Assembly (NCBI RefSeq): GCF_905163445.1
Contig: NC_053184.1
Coordinates: 17,298,001 to 17,362,000 of the forward strand
Reading direction: 5' to 3'
Length of the DNA: 64,000 nt
DNA from: Pararge aegeria
Lineage: Eukaryota > Arthropoda > Insecta > Lepidoptera > Nymphalidae
Shown: positions 1 through 9,862 of the stretch, piece by piece
How the letters are laid out: the number at the start of each line of letters is the position of its first letter
Position numbering within the stretch: the first letter of the stretch is position 1
The notes under the pieces: generated by a model
Told to the model about the DNA's origin: nothing
Database searches by the model: none
The model's input: the letters and a program-made list of their open reading frames with translations, nothing else
Position numbers and translations under genes: made by a program

Positions 1-139
1 TTGGCGGAGCGGTAGGCGACGGCGGCGAGATCCCGCGGCGACGCATACAACTTGGCTGCAGCGGCGGGCCGGAACGACGACGCCGGGGCGTCTGGGGGCG
101 GCGGCGGGGCTTCCGCAGGTGGTGGACCTCGTTGTGAAC
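1..139 (-). CDS. Shank: Shank exon P: Pro-rich tail, runs off window
   Basis: The exon begins after a CTGCAG acceptor and is open to the window edge (phase 2 in), about residues 766-811. It reads SQRGPPPAEAPPPPPDAPAS then FRPAAAAKLYASPRDLAAVA with YRSA. Poly-proline runs of the SH3/EVH1-ligand type are followed by KLYASPRDLAAVAYR, a segment fitting insect Shank tails. The region is very GC-rich compared with the rest of the window. Homer/cortactin-binding sites and the SAM domain would lie further left. Confidence 0.85.
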
Positions 140-169
140 CTGCAGTTATCAATAATAAATTTGATTCTA

Positions 170-445
170 CACAAAGAAGAACGTACAGAACCAAACCAAA
201 CCAATTGTGTCCAAAACAGTAAAAACACCCCACGCACGTCTCACTTCAGACCCGTGTAACGTTGCTAGTACACCAACTTTCCCATTTTCCTCATTTTATG
301 TTAAAAGTTTAGAAAATTAGAGGTAAAATAATTACTGTCAACTGCTAAATGGAATGAAGTGATTAACCACCTGTTCGAGACACACTAATAAAGTTTAGTC
401 GTTTTTGATTCTTTAATATTAGTCGTAAACACGGTTAGTGTGTGT
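170..445 (+). repeat. dispersed AT-rich repeat, family Q
   Basis: It shares a core (around 278-345: Ttttaaa-GAGGTAAAATAATTACTGTC type) with copies at 22370-22625 and 26550-26850 (both inverted) and 47790-47975. No coding capacity and no clear terminal repeats; probably a non-autonomous DNA element. It fills most of the intron between exons P and O. Confidence 0.6.
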
Positions 446-553
446 ACTTAAATCTGTGATTCTAGCATAATCAAGAGAAATTAGTCACTTAAAATGAGTC
501 CTATACTGGATGTTAAAAAAGGGTTCTTTATGGAAGTACTGTTTGGTAGTTAC

Positions 554-665
554 CATGTACGTCTTCACTAGATCGCGTCCTCGGTGGGTGTGTAGCGAGC
601 TCGACTGCCAAGTCAGGCGTCGAGTGAAAGTCGCGTCGAAGGGAGCCTGAAGATTTGCTCCAGAA
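554..665 (-). CDS. Shank: Shank exon O: tail exon
   Basis: The exon is 112 nt (phase 0 in, phase 1 out), about residues 729-765, between TTTCAG and GTAACT. In the frame required by exon P it reads FWSKSSGSLRRDFHSTPDLA and then HPPRTRSSEDVH. The RRDFHSTPDL string looks like a phosphosite or docking-type segment of a disordered tail. A second frame is also open (SGANLQAPFDATFTRR), but using it would break the frame of exon P. Confidence 0.8.
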
Positions 666-1724
666 CTGAAATACAAAAATATTAAAAGGTTAAAACCAAG
701 AGAAAATTTCTAATGTCTATAATTTATAAAATTCGATGTAACAGAAATAAAAAAAATATGTCAAAAAAATAGGTATCTTAATAGAAATTTATGTCTTATT
801 CTTGTTTTTTCTCACGAAAGTGGAATTCTGGAAATTATCTTTTCTTATTAACACGGTACAGTTAGAATATTCTATGCACATTCCATAAACCAGTCTGTAT
901 AAATCTGATGTTTAATGTGTTGTCAATACATATTTATTTTCTAACAATTAAGTCTTCGTCAAAATCTACCGAAATACAACTTACTTTCCCCTTATTCCGT
1001 TTCATCTCCGCCACGGACGCATACACTTTTCCTGGGGGTCTAGCGGGCGAACAAGGCGGTGAGGGTCCCGCACCACTTTGGAAAGCTGATCGCGTCATCA
1101 TGGCGCCAATACTGCTCCTGTATAAAATAGCGTTTTCCTAGTAAAACTTCGTTAAGGAAGGTTAGGGTATAATTAATTGAAAATAAAAAAACGGGTGGAA
1201 TATTTTGGTAAGCATTTATAAAGATTTATTGCTGATGTAGCGGTCTCCACATTATCAAACTAGATGGCGCCACAAAGATTCTGCATCGCGCTAGCGAAGT
1301 GTTCCCAAATTTAACCATATATACAATTTCCAAAGATGAATAGTAGGACCTCGGCCCCGAGCAAGGTCACCCGCTCGGAGGAAGATCTTCCTATTGTTAC
1401 GGTCGAGCGTATCACCATAGCTCCCGTACACTGACCTTGACGTGTCTGACTTTTAAATAGACACCATACACAATTTTAGTTCGCAAAAACTGCGTTCCTT
1501 GTTATTCCTGGCTTTAGCGCCATCTGCAGGTTTTTCTGCAATCTGTGGTCCATTGTATCGCGAGGAATTAAAATATTGGCGCTATAGCACGTTATAATTA
1601 ATTGTTCATATAACTATGATAATGTCTATCTAAATTTTTTAGTGGCTTTCTGGAAATCTTCCTCAAAGTTAAAAGTGTTGTGCCAAATTTTAAATGGATT
1701 GTGCAAACAAAAATAAAAGCACAC
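666..1724. other. intron between exons O and N, no gene seen
   Basis: Mostly AT-rich sequence. Around 1260-1330 and 1490-1550 there are short stretches (e.g. 'tagatggcgccac', 'gcgccatctgcag') resembling common lepidopteran repeat scraps. The short open frames here show no domain signature. Confidence 0.5.
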
Positions 1725-1858
1725 TAACGTGTTATCCGCATCCGCTTGTCTCTGGAACAGCTCTTCGAGTTCGGCAGCTGTAATGCGTCCGGAAACGGGC
1801 CGCGCGCGTATCGACGCAGTTCGAGGCGCTACCGGCGTACCAGACATGGGTGTACCAC
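1725..1858 (-). CDS. Shank: Shank exon N: AELEELFQRQ tail segment
   Basis: The exon is 134 nt (phase 2 in, phase 0 out with the donor chosen here), about residues 684-728. It contains RTASIRARPVSGRITAAELE followed by ELFQRQADADN. The TAAELEELFQRQ stretch is a recognised conserved element of the post-PDZ tail of Shank. The acceptor is TTATTAG. Two donors are possible: GTGTGC after residue Leu (used here, because it keeps exons O and P in the Shank-like frame) and the stronger-looking GTTAGT four bases earlier, which shifts exon O to another frame. Confidence 0.86.
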
Positions 1859-2241
1859 CTAATAACAAAATGTTTGGAAGGTTTTATATCAATACCAGCT
1901 GTTACCATTATTATTCGTCCCAAGGTTGGCTGGTAGAAAACGCTTTAGCATAAATTCCGCCTTTTGTAAACAATTTTTTTTTGGTGGTGTAAATAAATAT
2001 ATAAAATTGGTTGCTTAGTTAGGGCGTAAAGGAAGGATAAACAAACAAAAACACTTTTTTTGTTACTAATAAGTAAGGATCTATTTATTTACAGTTCTAT
2101 AAAGCGTGTTTAGCCTTTCCTCAAACTTAAATTTATGAGAACTTCTCAAATCTGTCTCGTTTCTGTTCACATTAAGTTTGACTGAGCATAGTTCCGTCCA
2201 CGCCTTAGATCTCAAGATTCTTACTTCAGGACTTGACTTAC

Positions 2242-2337
2242 TATTACTGTTACCGTGTAACTGCACTGATTCAGCAGACGACGACTTGCCAGCTACGCTT
2301 AAAGGTTCACAGCTTTCTTCCTTTTCACCTCCATTTT
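2242..2337 (-). CDS. Shank: Shank exon M: tail exon, low conservation
   Basis: The exon is 96 nt (phase 2 in, phase 1 out), about residues 652-683. It reads ENGGEKEESCEPLSVAGKSS then SAESVQLHGNSN, hydrophilic and Ser/Glu-rich. There is no signature motif here. The exon is supported by a TTCACAG acceptor, a perfect GTAAGT donor, an open frame and phases fitting both neighbours. Because phase in equals phase out, skipping it would keep the frame, so it may be an alternative cassette exon. Confidence 0.72.
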
Positions 2338-2519
2338 CTGTGAATACACATTTTAAACAGTATTAGACTAATATACTGCATCTAGACTTTCATATATACT
2401 CGTATATAGGTTATATCGTCACCGGTCTATTCATGTCAAATGTCAGCGGTCCTTTACAGGAGTGAAAAGGAAAGTGATATTTATATGCTTTAAGCCAACC
2501 TAACCTGGATAGCAGCTTC

Positions 2520-2790
2520 ATTTTTGTGCCTTTTGGAGTAGAGACTTTGGGACCGTGGGGTCCGGAGGCAAGAGCCCTTTTCAAAGAATTATCGAAAAGG
2601 GTTATCGAGTCTACCGGTGATTCTAGAGCGGGCAGTTACCTTGGCCAACGAATTAGTTTGGCCATTCAAAGGGGCAATGCTGCCTCTTAGGAATTGTGCC
2701 TCGCTGCGGTGGTTTCGAGGACGTTTTAGATATTATTTAGTTTTAAATAGTTTATTTTAGGTTATATTTATAAAACAATTATTAAAGGTT
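2520..2790 (+). pseudogene. C-terminal fragment of a reverse-transcriptase-type element
   Basis: The plus strand reads VPFGVETLGPWGPEARALFK and, after a short gap, LGQRISLAIQRGNAAS before a stop caused by a small indel; the downstream sequence resumes in another frame. The string QRISLAIQRGNAA is typical of the extreme C-terminus of pol proteins of a non-LTR family. An inverted relative lies at 17460-17670. It is followed by an AT-rich 3' end ending around 2790. Confidence 0.6.
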
Positions 2791-2954
2791 AAGTTTAAAC
2801 CAACCCAAAAATTAAAATTAAAAAATTCTCTGCCTTTTTTTTTTTATTTATCAGAAACGTCTTGATATACCAATTTGAAATTTAGAATAAAATAAAAACG
2901 TAGAATAAAATGTTCATCGTCTCTTATTTCTATTAAAATTTCAAGCCTCTATTT

Positions 2955-3140
2955 AATAATAATTTTCTCTGGTCTGGGGTGAGGCTTTGGCCGTTTCCAG
3001 TTACCACCCTACCGACAAAGACCTGCCGCTAAGTAATTAGTGTTCCAGTGTGATATCGCGTTAAAATCGAATAGGGGTACGACTACCATACTCCCTTAGG
3101 TTAGCCCGCTACCATCTTAACTGTAACTTGTAGTGGAATA
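2955..3140 (+). repeat. dispersed repeat family G (GGAGGCTTCGGCCGTGGC type)
   Basis: A diverged copy containing 'ctggtctggggtgaggcttt' then 'ttaccaccctaccgacaaag'. Related copies lie at 16490-16660, 23190-23395 (inverted), 34860-34995 (inverted), 38890-39020, 43190-43240 and 48430-48610 (inverted). Common features are 'ccgctaagcgatt', 'aaccggttaggg' and a tail with 'taccaccaggtgagattg'. It is probably a LINE 3' end or SINE; the class is not certain. Confidence 0.6.
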
Positions 3141-3332
3141 AAAAAAAGGGATAAAGAGAGACAATATTTGTTTATAAATAAATAGACATTTATATTTTAG
3201 TTTATAAATAAATGACAGGTAGAATAGATTTATTAATATGCATTTGAAAATATTATGTTGTAATAAGATCTTATTTGGGCAATGGAGTGCGTAGTGAGTC
3301 GTGAGTAGTTATTTGAGAGGAGTTAGACATAC

Positions 3333-3425
3333 CTAACCCAGCAACCATTGATTTAGCTCTAGCGCGGCCCACGCTCAGTGTGGTGCGAGGGTCGCGACGA
3401 GGCGGTGCGGGCGCTGGGCTGCGAC
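3333..3425 (-). CDS. Shank: Shank exon L: proline-rich tail
   Basis: The exon is 93 nt (phase 2 in, phase 1 out), about residues 621-651. It reads RSPAPAPPRRDPRTTLSVGR followed by ARAKSMVAGLG. The PPRR...TTL...R.KSM pattern matches the segment just after the Shank PDZ, where L-R-S-K-S-M is conserved. The acceptor is CACAG and the donor GTATGT. It is part of the disordered tail that carries protein-binding motifs in the family. Confidence 0.9.
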
Positions 3426-4365
3426 CTGTGCATAATATTGTGCACAATTTATTTCTGTGCAATTTAGCTGTTAGTCTACGATAATTAATATGATAAGTAG
3501 AATACTGAACTTAAAAGAAAGAGTGTCCGCTTTTTAATTATAATTACTTATAGTTATAACGAAACAAAAATCGTTTCGTTATAAGTTTATACACAAAATG
3601 CGCAATAGATTAAAACAAAATCACTTAAAATTATTTTTCTTCATGTTTTAGTATTCATTTGACGAGTCACTTGACAATTTAAACTGAACTTATTCTAATT
3701 TTATATATCGCATAAGTATAAATCTGTGAGAGCTGTTTAGTTTTTTTATTGGCGAAGTAACAAAACAGATATCTGAATTCAAATTCTTATTTTATGCGGA
3801 CACTTTTTTACAGATGTATACTATTTATGGTATATCAATTCAGTTAGTATCTAGTCAATTATGACATAGAATTGCATTAGGTACTGTGCGGAATGTGTAA
3901 TAATTAAATGCTGTAAAATAATAAGTCATATTTAATAACAAAGAATGGATAATGTGCAGATGTATATTGTTAATTTTAATTACTGTTGAATTAATTGCAG
4001 AATTACGATGCACTAGTACATACCGCCAGCGGTTTTTCTGGGCAAGGTTGCGGCGTACGGTCTTCCTGAACTTGACAGCTGATTTTGGGATTTACTCGTC
4101 GGCACAGTGCAGGTGTTGTTTTCATTGCTAACTGTAGTCACAAGAAATAATTAAATTAATATACCAACCAACAAATATATATGTACAAATAATTAAGCTG
4201 AAGTTTTTTTATATTACTTTGTTTCGATATAAACTGAAGAAAATATGTCAAACTAGTATAATAATAATTAGTCTATACAAGTAACGTTTTCTTAAGATTT
4301 TAAAATGAACTTATAAACTTAAACTATTAATTGTTGATTTTTCTGTCACCAAATTGTCATTATAA
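3426..4365. other. intron sequence, no gene seen
   Basis: AT-rich intron between exons L and K. 'aatcgtttcgttat' forms a small palindrome with the preceding 'ataacgaaac' near 3560-3585. Nothing else recognised. Confidence 0.5.
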
Positions 4366-4367
4366 AG

Positions 4368-4765
4368 AAAAGTGCTTATAACTCAGTAGATAGGACTTCG
4401 GCTTTACTATCGGGGGGCCGAGTACGAATCCCAGCACGCACTTCTAACTTTTCTAAGTTGTGTGTTTTAAAAAAAAAATCTAATGCTTCAACGGTTAAAG
4501 AACCCTGCCCACCGTGAGGAAATCTGCATGCCCCTCTCGGGCAAGCAGGTTTCTTTACGATGTTCTCCATAATGTACTCAAGGGTATGTGGAGTACACAA
4601 ATCCGCACTGGGTCAGTGTGGTACGGCCGTAACCCCTTCTAGTTGTGGGAGGAGACTCTCCTCCGACAATTAGAAGGGGTTACGGCCGTGCGGGGTTACG
4701 GGTCTCCTCAGGGGACCCGTGCCTTGTAGCGGGCCGCTGATGGGTTGATATGATGATGATGATCG
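4368..4765 (+). repeat. tRNA-derived SINE family 1, with internal inverted duplication
   Basis: It begins with a tRNA-like head: an A-box-like 'taactcagtagataggact' and a B-box-like 'gagtacgaatcccagc'. The body contains 'gcatgc', 'gtactcaagg', the conserved 'ggccgtaaccccttct', and the tail 'gggttgatatgatgatgatg'. The family recurs at about fifteen places in the window. This copy is odd because the 'acggccgtaaccccttct' region is followed immediately by its own inverted copy (4622-4655 versus 4656-4689). Confidence 0.85.
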
Positions 4766-5049
4766 ACATTTCACACAACCACCGTTCAGTGCCGTGTGGT
4801 GACGGCAGATTAAAATATACTTAGTAGTCACCTACCCAGTGGCGGTACTACCATAGAAGCCGAAAAGCCAGGCTTTCATTATCGAAATTTCTAATCATAA
4901 CTCGCGTGTGGACTATAATTGTAGTGTTTTTCAAAAATTCAAAAAGTGAGTTGATGTTTGTCATTTGGCACATCAAGAACTGCCTTATATAGGCCATATG
5001 ATGAGTCCAATTAGTCCTATATGTAACTGGGCTTGCTCTTATTCAATAC

Positions 5050-5250
5050 CCTAGGAACGCCACTGCACCTACCCTCCTCTTACAGCGGGTGTCGCGCGAA
5101 GCGACTTAGGGAATATAACAGATAGCGGACAGCAGCGTCCCGTGCACTACTACCATCTACTGAAAATACTTTTCCTTCTGTACAGCGATGGGCAAACCCT
5201 GTGTTTGGACAGGCCATTAGGATCGTTACAGGCTGTGTGTGATGAGGATT
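5050..5250 (+). repeat. dispersed repeat family P (GCGACTTAGGGAATATA)
   Basis: Contains 'gcgggtgtcgcgcgaagcga' then 'cttagggaatataac'. Related copies are at 57995-58230 (same strand) and 50375-50525 (inverted). It resembles a LINE 3' region common in Lepidoptera. Confidence 0.6.
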
Positions 5251-5520
5251 GAAGTTTTTGTATAAATATATCTAAACATCAGTTCTTAGGCATGCGTTCT
5301 ACTTAGGTTATAAGTTTATGGGCGTAGTTAAGACGTCGCTTGCTCGGTTAAATCAAAATCTATAATCATAATCTTATTTAGTAAGGCTGAAGTTTGGCTC
5401 TTAGAGCCTTTAACGGATGTGTCATCTGAGTATACTATTAAATTCCAAAACGTTACTTTATTGAATTCTTAAAGGCCAACTAAAACGCGCATACTGAATC
5501 ATGCATACGAGATAACTTAC

Positions 5521-5626
5521 TATGGCTGTGCAGGGAGACGACCGTCATCGAGACAAGCGCGCCGGAACTACGTATGAGCTCTACGACATGCTCGTGCGAT
5601 GCAGCCGACACGTCTTCACCGTTGAT
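5521..5626 (-). CDS. Shank: Shank exon K: end of PDZ domain
   Basis: The exon is 106 nt (phase 0 in, phase 1 out), about residues 586-620. It encodes INGEDVSAASHEHVVELIRS then SGALVSMTVVSLHSH, the last PDZ strand-helix-strand. INGEDV continues FLIA of exon J exactly as in the family, and His-12 of the exon falls at the alpha-B1 position that defines class I PDZ specificity (HEHVVELI). Acceptor CTGCAG, donor GTAAGT. Confidence 0.94.
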
Positions 5627-5751
5627 CTGCAAATATTGTTTAATGGTTTAATAAACAGAATAATCTACTTCTCAAAACACAATCTTTACCATCTAACTCT
5701 TAAAACACGTAAGATGTTTCGGTAAAATAAAAAAATTTAGGTTAAACACAC

Positions 5752-5956
5752 CGCTATTAGAAAGTCTCCTTTTTTCAGCCCCGCGCGGTCAGCAACGCCA
5801 CCTGCGTCCACATCGTCAAGGTACTGCAACGCTGGACATCGCTCTGAAGGTCGTAACTCCATTAGAGGTGATGACGCCTTGGCACCGCGAAGAACAAAGC
5901 CGAAACCTCGCCGCGCCCTATGTAGTACTACAGTTCTAGTTTCCATATTACCATAT
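5752..5956 (-). CDS. Shank: Shank exon J: PDZ domain, main part
   Basis: The exon is 205 nt (phase 1 in, phase 0 out), about residues 517-585. It carries TRTVVLHRARRGFGFVLRGA and then ALQYLDDVDAGGVADRAGL with KKGDFLIA. This is a class I PDZ: the carboxylate-binding loop is RRGFGF, of the GFGF type, and D.GG.A..AG.. .GD is the beta-C to beta-E region. In the family it binds the C-termini of GKAP/SAPAP proteins and receptors. The donor is GTGTGT, a tolerated variant; the following 125-bp intron is the shortest in the gene. Confidence 0.95.
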
Positions 5957-7627
5957 CTGTAAGTAAATGTTTATTTTTATCACATGTTCCGCTAGTTTTA
6001 TATAAATTTAGTAATTTGAGGACAATGATCTGAGTTTTGAGCGAAAGCTAGTTTTAAGCTCCGTCTATTATATTGTTTTTGTGCATGACTATCAAACCGT
6101 TATCCCTAATAAAATAAATAAAACAAAAAAGCTTGCTTCGGAAAGTTGTAATGCTCTCTCCAAAGCACGACTGGAGTGGTCAAGTTGTGGTTAAATAAGA
6201 TTTTTGCACGCTTCATAAGCGAAGACGTGGGTATTACTGTCAGTTTACGCACACCGAGTGATTCTCCAACTTAAAATGTCACATTTTTATTCTTCATTGC
6301 TTTAATAAGTGAATATAAATAGACAAATGTTAAGAAAAAACTGTATTTTTAACACTCATGATATTTTTAAATCTCTTTTTATTATTTAAACTAATTAAAA
6401 AATTGTTTAAAAAAGTTCTGTCTTGGACGTCCGTGTGTCTGTATGTGCGGATCCCGTATTTTGTGGTCACGATAACGAGCGAACTGTTCACTTATGGGCA
6501 TGGTACCTAAAATGCTGGCGCTATTGCCACTTTGAATTGCTATACTTAGCCGTTGACTTAATAAGCGCCAGCTCTTGGGTCACCAGACGTAAGGACCAAT
6601 TTTTAGGACACGATGTTAATAAAATTTGACCATGAGCCCCAGAGTCAGCAAAAACGTAGTCATTACAAATAAGCAACTTTTCTATGGAACTCAATCATAT
6701 ATCTCTCATCGTTAAGGGAGCCTTATTTTTCGTCGACCGTTTTTTCTTCCACATTGTAGATTCGACTGCCATTCAATGTACGAATATATAAGTGAAAGAA
6801 TTTGCTGCGATTGCCGGAGAGTCGCAGGTTCAAATCCTGTTGGTTCCGAAAATTTTTATATGCATTTTAAATTAATGAAATTAAAATATGTTTGTAATTT
6901 TAATGTCTAAGTGTACCTTCCGCATTTAATAAATAGTGTTTGAGTAACTGACCGGAAGCTTAATGACTTCAGGCTTAAAACACTATTACACATTAAACTC
7001 CTAAAGATTTCCTTTGATAAGCACATGTTTCTTTTCCTTGCAGCATTAAATTCGCAGCTGTTTTACTATAACGTACGTCATAATTCGTGAAACTAAAGCC
7101 TGTTTGAGTTAAAGTATAATTCGCGACTGATCCGAGGTACAGACGAAGAATGCAGATAAATTAATGTTTGTAAATCTAATGTTTTGTTTGTACTTATTGA
7201 ATGAGTTGTTGTTTTGTTAATGAGATGCCGATAGTCTAAACAATCTATTCTTCGCTCTATAACCTGTAAGTAAACTGTAAATCTTTTTTTAAATTTAATT
7301 TAATTAAAATGTTTGTTTTTTTATTTGTGTCAGCTATAATCTAAGAATTACCACAAAGCGAACATTTGGGGTTATTTAAGAGGTATACAAATTCCAGTGC
7401 GTTCTTTGGGAGTCTAAATGCTCTTGGGCGGCGCTAATTACTTCCGACAGCAAAGATGAGGTCTCCGATTTCTAACCTCATCCAGATGTGGGTTTTATCC
7501 ACGGTCACAGGGACGTATGAACAAAAGAACCTAGTCTAAAAACCGAAACTGTCTTCATCAACAATCAGACCTCTCCCCCCCCAGCACAGTCTCAAACTAC
7601 TACCGAAGCTTTTTTTCGAACACTTAC
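5957..7627. other. intron between exons J and I, tRNA-like scrap
   Basis: No exon or intact repeat was recognised. At about 6815-6850 a stretch with 'gagtcgcaggttcaaatcct' looks like the T-arm half of a tRNA-like sequence, probably the remnant of a SINE head. The rest is AT-rich. Confidence 0.4.
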
Positions 7628-7728
7628 GATTTCTTTATCCTGGGAGCTGTCGCACTGTAAGTTTTGCTTAGCGCCATTTCTCGCCTGCCAGTCACTCGGG
7701 AATGATGGATTGGTCCTGATGATAGCAC
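7628..7728 (-). CDS. Shank: Shank exon I: SH3-PDZ linker
   Basis: The exon is 101 nt (phase 0 in, phase 2 out), about residues 484-516, between TTTCCAG and GTAAGT. The frame set by its neighbours reads VLSSGPIHHSRVTGRREMAL followed by SKTYSATAPRIKKS. The ATAPR-KK motif directly before the PDZ fits insect Shank proteins. Other frames of this exon are also open, so its assignment rests on the phase match at both ends and on that motif. Confidence 0.85.
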
Positions 7729-7754
7729 CTGGAAATAATGAGAAACTTGACATC

Positions 7755-7895
7755 GCTATCTTCATCATCATCACAATTTCAACCCATTACCGGGCACTAA
7801 AGGACGTGTCTCCCCCACAATAAGAAGGGGTTAAGGTTGTCATCCACCACTCTGGTCCATTGCGGATTGGTGGACGCTCTTCAATTCATTTGAAA
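7755..7895 (-). repeat. SINE family 1 fragment
   Basis: Inverted copy: 'catcatcatcac' tail, 'caacccattaccgggcacta', 'gaaggggttaaggttgtc', 'gcggattggtggac'. It lacks the tRNA-like head. It starts about 25 bp upstream of exon I's acceptor. Confidence 0.75.
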
Positions 7896-8019
7896 TTAAG
7901 TTAATTCATGTAGGCCTAACATAAGCTTTAATACCGTTTCGAACCGGCAGTGGTAGAATCGCTAAAACAGAATTTGTCGACACACTCTTTAATAAATATT
8001 TTTAATCAAGGCTTGTCTT

Positions 8020-8160
8020 TTTATTATGTGCCAGTGGGAGCGCTGTATATTCCCACTGGTGCATGCAGCATTTTCTAGGTTGTGCCACACATAACATACG
8101 TGGTGTCGGTGATATTGTTGTGTGGCGCAATTTAAAAATAAATTATTCTTTCCTTCTTCT
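8020..8160 (+). repeat. LINE 3' end (same family as 54.6-56.2 kb element)
   Basis: Shares 'tctaggttgtgccacacata', 'gtgtggcgcaat' and the terminal 'aaataaa...ttct' microsatellite with the 3' UTR of the LINE at 54620-56240. It is a short 5'-truncated insertion containing only the 3' tail. Confidence 0.8.
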
Positions 8161-8234
8161 TAGTTTTCCTACTCTAATCAACCTCCACGATTTCTGACTC
8201 GAACTATTTTCGGTCATTCATTATTGCTTTGTTT

Positions 8235-8345
8235 ATTTATGTCCTATAGATGGGCATAGGCCACCTCTGTTATAAAAGACGAAGAATATTGTTGGAGAGA
8301 GGGCTTAAGAACGTTGTTCCAACGTGGAATTGCAGGTGGATAATA
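8235..8345 (+). repeat. lepidopteran interspersed repeat scrap
   Basis: Contains 'tatagatgggcataggccac' and 'agggcttaagaacg', reminiscent of the 'gggcaaaggcctc...gggctt' repeats common in Lepidoptera. Assignment is by resemblance only. Confidence 0.4.
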
Positions 8346-8415
8346 TGTTAGACTGAAGACTAACCTTATTTTCTGATGCGCGTAAGTGCCTCAGCTAACT
8401 GAGAGTGAAACTCAC

Positions 8416-8537
8416 CTGGTGCAGATGAGCGTTCTGCCGAAGCCGCACCTCCTGAACGCAGTGTGTGGGGAACAGCCCACTGGCGCCACTGCCTCGCACT
8501 GAACCCTCGAGAAACCCGTCGTCTGTCGCGCCGGTTA
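8416..8537 (-). CDS. Shank: Shank exon H: second half of SH3
   Basis: The exon is 122 nt (phase 2 in, phase 0 out), about residues 443-483. It completes the SH3 domain: VTGATDDGFLEGSVRG, then GLFPTHCVQEVRLRQNAH. The usual SH3 Trp pair is replaced by Phe-Leu (DGFLEG), while the G.FP..CV element that closes the fold is present. In the family this SH3 binds proline-rich partners such as calcium-channel tails and Densin; whether this copy does is not visible. The acceptor is GTGCAG and the donor GTGAGT. Confidence 0.91.
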
Positions 8538-8714
8538 CTGCACAGAAGCGGACGCATTGTTTTCCCATTCCCGACAGAGCTTGGGTCTCCTCGTAGAATG
8601 AGAAGGTTTAGGCCGTTACTAGTTCACCACGCTGGCCAAGTGCGGATTGGTAGATTAACACGTCTGTTGGTCGTGTGGAGGCGTCCCTCCGAACAAATTA
8701 TGGATAACTCTTAG

Positions 8715-9676
8715 GCATGCCTTTATTATTCCTCCAGCATGTTTTTAATCTATATAAATAACTACGAAAAGATATAAGTTCTGGGGACCAAACTCAGCTC
8801 TTCGAGGGAAGCCAAACTCTTACCCACTATTTTTTGTGAAATGCGCGCGCATTTGCTTGCTAAACGACTTTGCGATTGGCACGTGCGGTAACGGTTTTAA
8901 GGTAGTTTGAACGTTTCCTGAAGTAGTGAACAGCTTTAACTGATGGCGAGTTTTTAATAAAGCAAGTGTCTTAAACTTTATTGCACATGTTAAAACAGTG
9001 TTTATAAAATAAGATCTGTGTTTATTAGTCGATTAATTTCCACAAATAGGTAAATATGATCGATGGTTTTAATGACATTACATGTTCAATCGCTTTGAAT
9101 TAATATTGTTAGTCAAAACTCGAATTAGTAAGTCCTACCCACAATTTTTCAAGTAACGGCGGTGCAATCAATGTAAATACAGTAAAAAATGGTAGTTAGT
9201 AAAGTAGTTCTTATCAGACTTATTTTCTAGGCACATGCCTCTTCCCTTACTAAACAAATCTTGTTTAGTGTAATAGATCTCATGACGCTTTCACGCGGGT
9301 CGTCAGGTAACAGTACGAAAAGGCAATTAGGTATAACTATTAGAATTAAAAATAGCCGGGGCTGCGAAAAATCCCCGCGGTTTTTCAGCTACCACGCATC
9401 CCCAAAAAATACCTCGCGGTTACTCACAGTATTCATACCCATGCTGGGTACAATTTTTAAAAGGACAAAAAAATATACCCAGATTTTACTATGCGAGGAT
9501 CTATATATGATTGCTTTGCTTATTCCTTCAGCGCAGGCTAGCTCTTTTAGCAAAAATATGTGATGTTTTTTTAGTATCAGACAATAGTGAACCATCGCAT
9601 CAACTGTTCGCATGGCACGCAAGAAATACGGCCTAAAAAGTGCCGCCCTGAAAATCTAAATTGTCACTGAAGTTAC
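8715..9676. other. intron between exons H and G, nothing recognised
   Basis: A SINE family 1 scrap ('caccacgctggccaagtgcg') lies at 8625-8655. The remainder, including the open stretch at 9260-9560 on the plus strand, has no domain or repeat signature that could be recognised. Confidence 0.45.
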
Positions 9677-9862
9677 CTTCGATGATGTCTCCCTGGTTGA
9701 GCCGAAGATGCCCGTGGGCCGCAGCAGCAGGCAGCGGTTCGTAAGGTGTCAGACACACCACTGTCGCGGCGGTCTGCAGCGAGCACGTGGTGGTGTCAGA
9801 GTTGCTGGTGCCGACACCCGACGAGTCAGAGATGATGTCGCTTGTGTCACCCGCGCTCTTAT
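9677..9862 (-). CDS. Shank: Shank exon G: linker and first half of SH3
   Basis: The exon is 186 nt (phase 2 in, phase 1 out), about residues 382-442. It starts KSAGDTSDIISDSSGVGTSN, an acidic/Ser linker, and then enters the SH3 domain with VVCLTPYEPLP and HLRLNQGDIIE. The ALYDY-equivalent of the SH3 fold is CLTPYEP, and the L..GD.I motif before the RT/n-Src region is clear. An Ala/His stretch (PAAAAHGH) lies in the RT loop and is a probable lineage insertion. The donor GTAACT splits the SH3 domain. Confidence 0.92.

Noticed and set aside
9261..9563. 100-codon open frame on the plus strand
   Set aside because: No domain, composition or homology cue; it lies in a Shank intron on the opposite strand and includes low-complexity Lys/Phe stretches.
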